Of a DNA stretch of 9,191 nt, positions 1-6,516 are shown piece after piece; position 1 is the first letter of the stretch, and each line of letters starts with the position of its first letter. The position numbers and the translations under genes were made by a program. Origin of the DNA: Piscirickettsiaceae bacterium (GTDB lineage Bacteria > Pseudomonadota > Gammaproteobacteria > Nitrosococcales > Methylophagaceae); the NCBI GenBank assembly GCA_030627065.1, contig DAOUSV010000051.1:1-9191 (forward strand), in the 5' to 3' direction. The notes beneath the pieces are model-generated. The model saw nothing but the letters and a program-made list of their open reading frames with translations. It searched no databases and was not told where the DNA came from.

Positions 1-101
1 CAGCTATAGATGAAAGTCGAACAGGTGATCTTAGTCCTGATAAAAATAAGGTTTTGGATGATTTAGAGGCGTATGCAAAAGACCTAAAATCTCAACTCTA
101 A
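1..101 (+). CDS. 3' end of an unrecognised protein-coding gene (partial)
   Basis: Reading in the frame that starts at base 3, the window opens inside a coding frame that stays open for 33 codons and ends in TAA at 99-101. The visible tail begins AIDESRTGD and ends AKDLKSQL. It is hydrophilic and charged, looks like a C-terminal helix, and has no membrane segment or motif I recognise. It may be a genuine gene end because the stop sits exactly against the stop of the convergent gene on the other strand, with an overlap of 98-101. A frame this short can stay open by chance, so the call is tentative. Function cannot be assigned from this fragment. Confidence 0.5.
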   Translation, partial: AIDESRTGDLSPDKNKVLDDLEAYAKDLKSQL

Positions 102-898
102 TTTGATTTAACGCTTATTCTTTCTTCAATTCTGAATAGTAATACAATCAATAAAAATACCGCTAATAATCTAGCTAAACTCCATGCTTCGATTTGAAGA
201 GTATCCAAGGCATCCTCATAATCATATAAAAGGTCTTGATACTCACTTTCCGCAGTAAGAAATTCGCTATCTAGCGCTCCAACAAACTCAAAATAAGCGA
301 GGACAGCACTATCAATCGCCTCCTCGGCGTTACCAAAGTCTAAGCTATCTGCGGTTAAAGCCAGCGTATAAATATGGCGCTTAAATTCAGCATCATTTAC
401 AAAATCATTAACCCAGAGAACAAGGCCGGCATGAAAATCTGCACTATCTTCATAAAAATATGACTCTTGAGCTTCTTCAAGCCATTCATCATATTCATTC
501 ACTTTATCATTGAGTAAGTTAATATCTACTTTTTCCAGATCGAAGCTTGGATGCCTCACAAAAAAAGTGTCTACCAACTTAATCAATGCAATATCTTCTT
601 GTGTCGCCGTTTCTGCCAGCTTTAATTGTTCAACAATGTGCTTTACTTCGCTACCCGCATGAGGAATCAGATTTTTCTTCATATCGAACTCAAATATGGT
701 CGATTTTTTATTATCCCAACGAATAGCTTCCTTATCTATAACCTCTAAAACTGGTGCTTCTGGCTTATTTAATACGAGTTTAATTGCCGTTAATATATAG
801 ATAAGCATTATTATGAATATGACAGTAGCAATAACAAAGCAGGCTTTTCTAATCATAGCCATAATCGTATTTTCAACTGCCATATAATTAAGTATCAT
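98..898 (-). CDS. Hypothetical two-span membrane protein with a large acidic extracytoplasmic domain
   Basis: I do not recognise this protein. It is about 266 residues long with a hydrophobic N-terminal segment (about residues 19-39, after MIRKA) and a second one near the C-terminus (about 240-255, LLAVFLLIVLLF), followed by a charged tail RIEERISVKSN. The roughly 200 residues between them are predicted mostly helical and are rich in Asp and Glu. This suggests both ends in the cytoplasm and a helical domain outside the inner membrane, as in sensor-type ectodomains, but no signalling domain is attached. The start is uncertain. In-frame starts lie at TTG 928, ATG 922, ATG 898, ATG 883, ATG 862 and ATG 856. 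I chose 898 because GGGA lies nine bases upstream; the others have no convincing ribosome site. The gene is divergent from the radical SAM gene, and its TAG stop (100-98) overlaps the stop of the convergent upstream gene. It could be a real orphan gene of narrow distribution. Confidence 0.7.
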   Translation of the reverse strand: MILNYMAVENTIMAMIRKACFVIATVIFIIMLIYILTAIKLVLNKPEAPVLEVIDKEAIRWDNKKSTIFEFDMKKNLIPHAGSEVKHIVEQLKLAETATQEDIALIKLVDTFFVRHPSFDLEKVDINLLNDKVNEYDEWLEEAQESYFYEDSADFHAGLVLWVNDFVNDAEFKRHIYTLALTADSLDFGNAEEAIDSAVLAYFEFVGALDSEFLTAESEYQDLLYDYEDALDTLQIEAWSLARLLAVFLLIVLLFRIEERISVKSN

Positions 899-948
899 CT
901 CGTTACATCCCAATTTCAACATTAACAATAACTTGAGTGTAGCATGAA

Positions 949-954
949 TATAAT
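949..954 (+). promoter_or_regulatory. Candidate -10 box for the radical SAM operon
   Basis: A perfect TATAAT lies in the short AT-rich gap between the divergent genes, about 40 bases before the radical SAM start. This predicts a leader of some 25-30 bases. No good -35 hexamer sits at 16-18 bases: TTGAGT at 933-938 is too close (10-base spacing). A TG pair at 945-946 is one base off the extended -10 position. The call rests on the -10 alone. Confidence 0.35.
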
Positions 955-993
955 TCCTGAAATAAAATGGACTAGTCGGTTATCATAGTGGCA

Positions 994-2505
994 ATGTCAG
1001 AATCCTATTCCATCATTCTAAGTACCCTTAATGCCCGATATATGCATACTGCTTTTGGTTTGCGTTATTTACTGGCGAATATGGGTGACTTACAAGCTCG
1101 GACTAAGTTACTTGAATTTACCATTCAAGAATCCAGCCTTAATATTGCTGAACAGCTTCTCAAACATCAACCTAAAATTATCGGCTTTAGTGTTTATATT
1201 TGGAATGTGGATGAAATCTCTAGAATAATTGCCGTACTAAAACAGATTTCTCCTGATACATTAATCGTTTTAGGCGGCCCAGAAGTGAGTCATCATCCTG
1301 ATAGCCCGGCAGTTACTACACTCGTTGATTATGTTATTTCTGGTCCGGGTGAAGTTAGCTTTAACAAACTATGCCAGCAACTTCTTGAAGGTAACAATCC
1401 TGATGATAAGTTTATCAAAGGTGAAGTTCTACCTTTAGAACAGTTAGCATTGCCTTATTATTTATATAATGATGAGGATATTAAAAACCGTCTTATTTAT
1501 GTTGAGGCTTCACGTGGTTGTCCTTTTAAATGTGAGTTTTGCCTGTCAGCATTAGATAAAACTGTGACCGCCTTTTCGCTTGATCCTTTCTTTGATGAAA
1601 TGACCAAGCTGTTAGATCGTGGCGTACGAAACTTTAAGTTTATCGACCGGACGTTTAATCTAAAAATTAGTACCAGCGTCGCTATTTTAGAATTCTTTTT
1701 AGAGCTTATGACTGATGACTTATATTTACATTTTGAAGTTGTGCCTGATAATTTACCCGAGCGTTTGAAAGAAGTATTACAGCGCTTTCCAGCTAATAGC
1801 TTACAGTTTGAAATTGGCGTACAGACCTTCGACGCGGATATTCAAGCTTTAATTAACCGTAAACAAAACAATGAAAAAACCAAGGCTAATATTGTTTGGT
1901 TACGTGAAAATACCGGCGCTCATTTACACACCGATCTTATTTTTGGTCTGCCAAGTGATAGCTTAGAAAACTTCGGTCATAGCTTTGATCAGCTGATTAA
2001 ACTTAATCCACATGAGATCCAAATGGGTATTCTAAAACGCCTTCGCGGTGCACCGCTTAATCGTCACAATGAAAACTATCAATTACGATATAACCCTGAA
2101 GCCCCCTACAATATTCTAAAGACTAAAGATATTAGCTTTATGGAAATGCAACAGGTTAATCGCTTTGCTCGCTATTGGGATATGATCGGTAATTCAGGTC
2201 GTTTTGCTAATACCTTACCTTTAATCTTAGCTGACCAGCCTTTTGAACGCTTTATGACCTTATCAGACAGCCTACATCACCTTGCAGGAAGTTCATGGAA
2301 GATTGCATTGAAACGTTTGTTTGAGTTTGTTTACACCATCTTAACCGAACAGTTAGAGCTTAATATTGATACTGTGAAGCAGGCCCTCGCCTTAGATTAT
2401 GCTCGTGCTAAACTGAAAGGCATTCCCATTTATGAACAGCTGAATGCGAAGCCAAAAGAAAAGAAATCAGGCAAGGCTAACAAACGACAACGCATGCATA
2501 GCTAA
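994..2505 (+). CDS. B12-binding-domain radical SAM protein, DUF4080-like
   Basis: This is a cytoplasmic iron-sulfur enzyme of the cobalamin-binding radical SAM class, 503 residues. Residues 5-140 form a B12-binding-type Rossmann domain, with GFSVYIWN at 64-71 and LGGPEVS at 93-99. The radical SAM domain follows. Its cluster motif CPFKCEFC is a CxxxCxxC with Cys176, Cys180 and Cys183, preceded by EASRG, and FKFIDRTFN further on matches the next conserved strand of this group. Residues after about 300 resemble the DUF4080 C-terminal region, and the last 20 or so are strongly basic (KPKEKKSGKANKRQR). The usual B12 lower-ligand motif DxHxxG is not present; the equivalent stretch is NARYMHTAFG. 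The substrate is unknown. The start could be GTG 988 or ATG 994. I prefer ATG, though neither has a strong ribosome site. The next gene follows after 16 bases, so they are probably co-transcribed. Confidence 0.9.
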   Translation: MSESYSIILSTLNARYMHTAFGLRYLLANMGDLQARTKLLEFTIQESSLNIAEQLLKHQPKIIGFSVYIWNVDEISRIIAVLKQISPDTLIVLGGPEVSHHPDSPAVTTLVDYVISGPGEVSFNKLCQQLLEGNNPDDKFIKGEVLPLEQLALPYYLYNDEDIKNRLIYVEASRGCPFKCEFCLSALDKTVTAFSLDPFFDEMTKLLDRGVRNFKFIDRTFNLKISTSVAILEFFLELMTDDLYLHFEVVPDNLPERLKEVLQRFPANSLQFEIGVQTFDADIQALINRKQNNEKTKANIVWLRENTGAHLHTDLIFGLPSDSLENFGHSFDQLIKLNPHEIQMGILKRLRGAPLNRHNENYQLRYNPEAPYNILKTKDISFMEMQQVNRFARYWDMIGNSGRFANTLPLILADQPFERFMTLSDSLHHLAGSSWKIALKRLFEFVYTILTEQLELNIDTVKQALALDYARAKLKGIPIYEQLNAKPKEKKSGKANKRQRMHS

Positions 2506-2521
2506 AAAGGACTCAAATATT

Positions 2522-4270
2522 ATGGATAATAAAACAACAAATACCGCTGTTAACCCTTTTGTCGCCTTATTCATCATTATTGTTTTTGGTGGTTTATTTG
2601 GCTTTAAGTATTACTTCTACCAACAAGCGGTTAATGTTCCCAAGCTTAACCATATAAAAGCATCCCCCTCCGGTGATATTTTTATTCGCTTAGGTGAAGA
2701 ACTTTATGATTACACGCCTTCAGGTGAGCTCAATCGTATTATCAACTTAACAGAGCTTAATATTGCTGATCATTTCGGTGGTTTCGATTTTTTTAGTAAT
2801 GGTGACATCCTAATTAATCGTGATGAATTCCTGCCTAATTTCAAAGATCGAATCGATACCTTTCGTCGAGAAGCGAATACCAATCAATCTAAACCTAAAC
2901 TTGGCCTAGGATTACAGCGGTGTGATCTGACGACATTAACGTGTACTTTATTTACTGACCAAATACCGATGCTTCAAAGTGCTTTTGATATTTTCATTGA
3001 TACGATAACAGATGATGTTTACATCGCCGATACCAGTCGCCATCACATAAGAAAACTTGATAACAATGGTAATGTATTGGCTGAAATAACCTCTGATTTA
3101 GCCTTCCCTAATCAGCTTTGGTTAGAGGATGATACCCTTTGGATCATAGATACCAATCACCACCAAATAAAAGCAGTTAAGGCTGATACTAATACATTTG
3201 GAACTCTGATTGAGGAACATAAAACAACGCTATTCGATCAACATATTTGGCCGAGCGCCTTTACTAAAGTGGCAAACAAATGGTGGGTAAGCATCTCTAA
3301 CAATGCAATGGCAGATGCCAAAATTGTTACCTACAGCCAGCACTGGAAAAAAGGAAAATCACTAGACTTAGATAACAATGCCGATCCTATTTCTTTATTA
3401 GCATTAAACGATAAAGTGCTTATTACTGATGCCAATCAATATGCCTTGTATCAATTTGACTTTGAAGGTAAACGATTAGTAGACTTTGCCTCCGAGAATA
3501 AGACAGCAGGCATTCAATCTACATTACAAAGTAATAAACAAAAAGCGGCACAGCTTATTTTATGGAGTGATTACTGTCTTTGGGCTGCTATTGCTTTATT
3601 TATTCCCATTTTCATCTTTGCATTATTTCAAGCCAAAAGTGATGATGCAAAGAAAAAAGAACAGGCAAGCTTAGTGGTAGACCAAGCATTACCAGAAAGT
3701 TTATCTATTGATGGAGAATGGCTTGAAAGCAAAGCTAAATTTAAAGTTCTGCAATGGTTTTCTGGCATTGCATTTGTTTTCCTCATTATTTCAGGCATAG
3801 GTCTTATCATCACATTTAAAGACAAAGTGACAATTGATTTAATCATTCTCATGGCAGTCGTACCCTTTATATTTATTATCATGCTTCCTATAAGAACATT
3901 AAGCCGACTTAAGATTGGATTTTTTAATGATCATGTCTCCATTGAAACACCAGAAGGCCGCCTAATATCATCTCCTTATCATGAGATAAAATGGAATAAT
4001 CGTGCCTTTGTTATTAGCGAATGGGTTGTGCCCATTGGTCATCCTGCTCACAGTATATTTCCATATGAACGCCTGACAGAACTGTTGCTTCCTCGTGTTT
4101 TGGAGTCAAACAAATTAACTGAAAAAGAGCTACGAAAATATCAATGGCATAGCCCCGACGGCACATTAAAAGCAACTTCACTCGCTTTAGTATTAGGGAT
4201 AATAATGATACTTGTTCTAGAGCGAGAGAGTATTCTCAGCTTTATCTCAACTAATGGAATTTTATCTTAG
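2522..4270 (+). CDS. Multi-span membrane protein with NHL-type beta-propeller ectodomain, function unknown
   Basis: This 582-residue protein has an uncommon layout. An N-terminal membrane span (about 12-33) is followed by a roughly 300-residue beta-rich region with propeller-like repeats. These include SGDIFIRLGEELYDYTPSGE, DDVYIADTSRHHIRKLDNNG and DDTLWIIDTNHHQIKAV, the last two being typical of NHL blades. Three more spans follow (about 352-372, 411-432, 438-456). Then comes a soluble, beta-rich loop of about 90 residues (FFNDHVSIETPEGRL, YHEIKWNN) and a final span (about 551-567). The loop vaguely recalls bacterial PH-like (YcxB-type) domains. The propeller should face the periplasm if the N-terminus is inside. 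ATG 2522 is chosen because AAGGA at 2507-2511 lies ten bases upstream. An in-frame extension to 2444 would overlap the radical SAM gene and encode an implausible charged leader. It lies 16 bases after the radical SAM gene. I assign no function. Confidence 0.85.
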   Translation: MDNKTTNTAVNPFVALFIIIVFGGLFGFKYYFYQQAVNVPKLNHIKASPSGDIFIRLGEELYDYTPSGELNRIINLTELNIADHFGGFDFFSNGDILINRDEFLPNFKDRIDTFRREANTNQSKPKLGLGLQRCDLTTLTCTLFTDQIPMLQSAFDIFIDTITDDVYIADTSRHHIRKLDNNGNVLAEITSDLAFPNQLWLEDDTLWIIDTNHHQIKAVKADTNTFGTLIEEHKTTLFDQHIWPSAFTKVANKWWVSISNNAMADAKIVTYSQHWKKGKSLDLDNNADPISLLALNDKVLITDANQYALYQFDFEGKRLVDFASENKTAGIQSTLQSNKQKAAQLILWSDYCLWAAIALFIPIFIFALFQAKSDDAKKKEQASLVVDQALPESLSIDGEWLESKAKFKVLQWFSGIAFVFLIISGIGLIITFKDKVTIDLIILMAVVPFIFIIMLPIRTLSRLKIGFFNDHVSIETPEGRLISSPYHEIKWNNRAFVISEWVVPIGHPAHSIFPYERLTELLLPRVLESNKLTEKELRKYQWHSPDGTLKATSLALVLGIIMILVLERESILSFISTNGILS

Positions 4271-4272
4271 AT

Positions 4273-4313
4273 CCGAGTTTAAACAATCAACTTTGCTAAC
4301 GTTTTAAACTCGG
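4273..4313. terminator. Inverted repeat at convergent gene ends; possible bidirectional terminator
   Basis: An 11-base perfect inverted repeat (CCGAGTTTAAA at 4273-4283, TTTAAACTCGG at 4303-4313) with a 19-base loop lies just after the stop of the membrane propeller gene. It spans the stop codon and the last codons of the convergent hydrolase gene. A hairpin here would serve transcripts from both sides. Neither side has a T-run after the stem, so intrinsic termination is not assured. It could instead protect 3' ends or be incidental. Confidence 0.4.
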
Positions 4314-4842
4314 GATGCTTGGCATCACCCAACCATTCAAAAATAACGGATTCAACATTGCTAACAACAATCCCGGCATTTCGTAGACGTTGCAGGGCAT
4401 TATATTGATTCGCTTTTGATCGTGAGCTAATTGCATCCTCAACAACATACACTTGATAGCCCTGCGTTTGCAGATCAAATGCCGTTTGTAGAACACAAAT
4501 ATGGCTTTCCATGCCAGTTAGAATGACTTGTTTACGCTCAATGCCGTCTAACTTCTTAGAAAAATCATTATCCTGCATACAAGAAAAGTTGGTTTTTTCA
4601 ATAATAACTGTATCATCTACGATTCTTAAATCTGATGATGTATGACCTAAGCCTGCAGGATATTGCTCGGTAATAATTGCAGGAATAGATAAACAGTTTG
4701 ATGCTATTAATAGCTTGTTAATTTGCTCAACAATCCGCCCTTGCACACCATTTGGCATCGCCTTTAGTAGTTTATCCTGCATATCGATAACAAGCAAAAT
4801 ACTGTCTTTTGCATCAACAAGTAATGAGGCTCTTCTTTCCAT
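4279..4842 (-). CDS. Isochorismatase-family hydrolase (ISOC1/ISOC2-like)
   Basis: This 187-residue protein is a single-domain, cytoplasmic cysteine hydrolase of the isochorismatase superfamily, full length for the family. The catalytic triad is visible: Asp20 in LLVIDMQD, Lys83 in IIEKTNFSC, and Cys116 in GMESHICVLQTA. The Gly-Met-Glu before the cysteine region fits the family's conserved cis-peptide. The C-terminal half (VVEDAISSRS, then LRNAGIVVSNVESVIFEWLG, DAKHPEFK) matches the ISOC1/ISOC2-like branch rather than nicotinamidases or true siderophore isochorismatases. The physiological substrate of this branch is not established. It is the last gene of the pcm-like/rhodanese/tolC operon, starting four bases after the tolC stop. 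Its near-perfect ribosome site AGGAGG lies within the last tolC codons, so its translation is probably coupled to tolC. Its own 3' end forms one arm of the inverted repeat shared with the convergent gene. Confidence 0.9.
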   Translation of the reverse strand: MERRASLLVDAKDSILLVIDMQDKLLKAMPNGVQGRIVEQINKLLIASNCLSIPAIITEQYPAGLGHTSSDLRIVDDTVIIEKTNFSCMQDNDFSKKLDGIERKQVILTGMESHICVLQTAFDLQTQGYQVYVVEDAISSRSKANQYNALQRLRNAGIVVSNVESVIFEWLGDAKHPEFKTLAKLIV

Positions 4843-4846
4843 TAAA

Positions 4847-6166
4847 CTAACCTCCTAACCATTCATTAATTTTTTGCAAATCATCAATATTCACCGTCCC
4901 TACCGCTTGCTTTAAACGTAGACTGGCTAAAATGTAATCATAACGTGAGTTAGCATAATCTCGGTGAGCACGAAATAAATCACGACGTACATTTAATACA
5001 TCTACCGTTGTTCGCGTGCCAACCTCATAACCCGCCTCGGTAGATTCTAATGCTTTTTCACTTGAAATTACGGCCTGCTTAAGTGCTTTTACACGGCTAA
5101 TTCCCGATATAACGCTATTATAAGCTTCTCGACTTTGTCGCATGATAATACGACGTTGCTGCTCTTCATTATGCATCGCTTGATCAAGTCTATAGCCTGA
5201 TTCTCGTGTTCTTGATTGCACAGATCCCCCCGCATAAATCGGCAAATTAAACTGCAAGCGAATACTTTCTTGATGGGTTTTATTACTACCAACAAAACTA
5301 CTATTACTTTGTGAACTGCAACTTTTTTGGCCTACAATATCTAAGCTAGGATAATGGCCACTTTTTTGCAATTGAATGCCTTGCTGTGCATTATCAACCA
5401 CCATTTTTGACACAATTAGATTTGGATTTTGTTCTAAGGCAAGTGCGCTCCATTGATCAATATCTTCAGGTTCAGGACGAACCAGTGCCGCATCAGCATT
5501 TAATGCTGACACGCTGTCTTGATATGTTCCTGATGTTTCACGCAACCTTTCTTTGCTATTGGCCAATTCATTTTCAGCACCAATCACTGCAGCATTGGCT
5601 AAATCATAGCCAGCTTGAGACTCTGCCACATCAGTAATTGTTGCTAAACCAACATCAAAACGTACCTGTGTTTGTTCTAATTGTTGCGTGACCGCCTCTC
5701 TTTCAGCAATAGTAAAGTTTAAATCATCTTGTCGACCTAAAACATCGAAATAACCTTCAGCCACTCGAATAATCAAAGCTTGTTCTGCAATCAAATAACT
5801 CGCACTGGCACTTTCAATTGCAATCTCGGCTTGAGTTTGCTGAACGAAATTTTGTCTACGATATACAGGCTGAGTAATACTTAAATTATAACCATGACTA
5901 TTGTAATCTCGCGCACCTGCACCTGAGAGAAATGACTGTGATGAAATATCTTCCCAAACACGGCCATTATTTGCACTCAATTCGACTTGAGGTAAAAAGC
6001 GTGCCTGAGCCTGAGCATCTAACTCACCGACAGCCTGACGGGATGATGCTTCGGCTAATAATTGTGGATTACTTTTTAATGATAGGGCAAAGACCTGCAT
6101 CAAGTCTTCAGCTATGCTCGATGTTGAAAATATGCTAATAATAAAGAAAATACATACTCGACTCAT
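4847..6166 (-). CDS. tolC: TolC-family outer membrane efflux/secretion channel
   Basis: This is an outer membrane, trimeric channel of the TolC family, working with inner membrane transporters and periplasmic adaptors in type I secretion or drug efflux. The protein is 439 residues, normal for the family. An N-terminal Sec signal peptide (MSRVCIFFIISIFSTSSIA, probable cleavage before EDLMQ) is followed by two homologous OEP repeats. The first contains AEGYFDVLGRQDDL and RFDVGLATITDVAESQAGYD. The second contains LPIYAGG and GYEVGTRTTVDVLNVRRDLF. These are the classic paired TolC motifs. ATG 6166 is the start because GAGGGAG sits six bases upstream. The longer frame from TTG 6181 would bury that site in coding sequence and put charged residues ahead of the signal peptide. 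It follows the rhodanese gene by 11 bases and precedes the hydrolase by four. No partner transporter is present, so this is probably a general-use channel. Confidence 0.95.
   Translation of the reverse strand: MSRVCIFFIISIFSTSSIAEDLMQVFALSLKSNPQLLAEASSRQAVGELDAQAQARFLPQVELSANNGRVWEDISSQSFLSGAGARDYNSHGYNLSITQPVYRRQNFVQQTQAEIAIESASASYLIAEQALIIRVAEGYFDVLGRQDDLNFTIAEREAVTQQLEQTQVRFDVGLATITDVAESQAGYDLANAAVIGAENELANSKERLRETSGTYQDSVSALNADAALVRPEPEDIDQWSALALEQNPNLIVSKMVVDNAQQGIQLQKSGHYPSLDIVGQKSCSSQSNSSFVGSNKTHQESIRLQFNLPIYAGGSVQSRTRESGYRLDQAMHNEEQQRRIIMRQSREAYNSVISGISRVKALKQAVISSEKALESTEAGYEVGTRTTVDVLNVRRDLFRAHRDYANSRYDYILASLRLKQAVGTVNIDDLQKINEWLGG
4851..4856 (-). promoter_or_regulatory. Strong ribosome binding site inside the end of tolC
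   Basis: On the - strand, AGGAGG lies eight bases before the ATG at 4842. It is made from the final Gly-Gly codons of tolC (GGA GGT TAG follows TTA). It fixes the start of the isochorismatase-like gene and links its translation to ribosomes finishing tolC. Confidence 0.75.
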
Positions 6167-6172
6167 CTTAAG

Positions 6173-6179
6173 CTCCCTC
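6173..6179 (-). promoter_or_regulatory. Ribosome binding site for tolC overlapping the rhodanese stop
   Basis: GAGGGAG on the - strand ends six bases before the ATG at 6166 and overlaps the rhodanese TGA stop (6180-6178). It decides the tolC start in favour of 6166 over the longer TTG frame, and suggests coupled translation. Confidence 0.7.
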
Positions 6180-6501
6180 AATAGACAGTCATACTAGAAT
6201 CAACATCCGTTGCCCACGCATTCATACCGCCCACCAAATTAATAACATCAGTAAAGCCCATTTGTTCAAGGAATATGCCGATTTGGTCACTACGTCGTCC
6301 TGAACGACAAATCAACACAATCGTGTCATTTTTGTGCTGTTCTAGCTCATTTAGTTTATTCGGTACACTTTGCATTGGAATGTGGATTGAATCTTCCATC
6401 ACACCAAACTCTAGTTCTACATCTTCACGTACATCGATTTTTACTGTCGATACCCCTGTTGCCAGGAAATCTCGTAATTCTATCGCAGTCATTTGTCTCA
6501 T
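6178..6501 (-). CDS. Single-domain rhodanese (sulfurtransferase)
   Basis: This 107-residue protein is one rhodanese domain of GlpE/PspE size, with no signal peptide, so it is cytoplasmic. The domain start motif KIDVREDVELEFG (residues 21-33) gives the conserved Asp-Val-Arg. The active-site loop is CRSGRRS with catalytic Cys65, which would carry the persulfide. The C-terminal motif GFTDVINLVGGMNAW is the standard end of the fold. Family knowledge supports sulfane sulfur transfer (thiosulfate or a persulfide donor to an acceptor), but the acceptor cannot be read from the sequence. The ATG at 6501 is used; an alternative ATG at 6492 would shorten it by three residues. It starts 15 bases after the pcm-like stop, and its own stop overlaps the ribosome site of tolC. 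Rhodanese genes between pcm-like and tolC genes occur in other proteobacteria, as far as I recall. Confidence 0.92.
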   Translation of the reverse strand: MRQMTAIELRDFLATGVSTVKIDVREDVELEFGVMEDSIHIPMQSVPNKLNELEQHKNDTIVLICRSGRRSDQIGIFLEQMGFTDVINLVGGMNAWATDVDSSMTVY

Positions 6502-6516
6502 TTATTCTTGTCTCGG

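Noticed and set aside
933..938. TTGAGT as -35 box for the radical SAM promoter
   Set aside because: Spacing to TATAAT is only 10 bases, too short for sigma-70 recognition.
2444..2521. In-frame N-terminal extension of the membrane propeller protein
   Set aside because: It overlaps the radical SAM gene by 62 bases, encodes a charged leader ahead of the membrane span, and ignores the AAGGA site that serves ATG 2522.
3486..3882. Open frames at 3486-3674 (+) and 3628-3882 (-) within the membrane propeller gene
   Set aside because: They coincide with membrane-span coding sequence, whose alternative frames often stay open; there is no ribosome site or similarity.
5386..5637. 83-codon + strand open frame inside tolC
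   Set aside because: It is antisense to a clear TolC coding region, has no ribosome site or recognisable motif, and its His/Gln-rich composition is what the complement of tolC codons gives.
6167..6181. TTG start giving tolC five extra residues
   Set aside because: It would overlap the rhodanese stop and place the GAGGGAG ribosome site inside the coding sequence; the signal peptide begins cleanly at ATG 6166.
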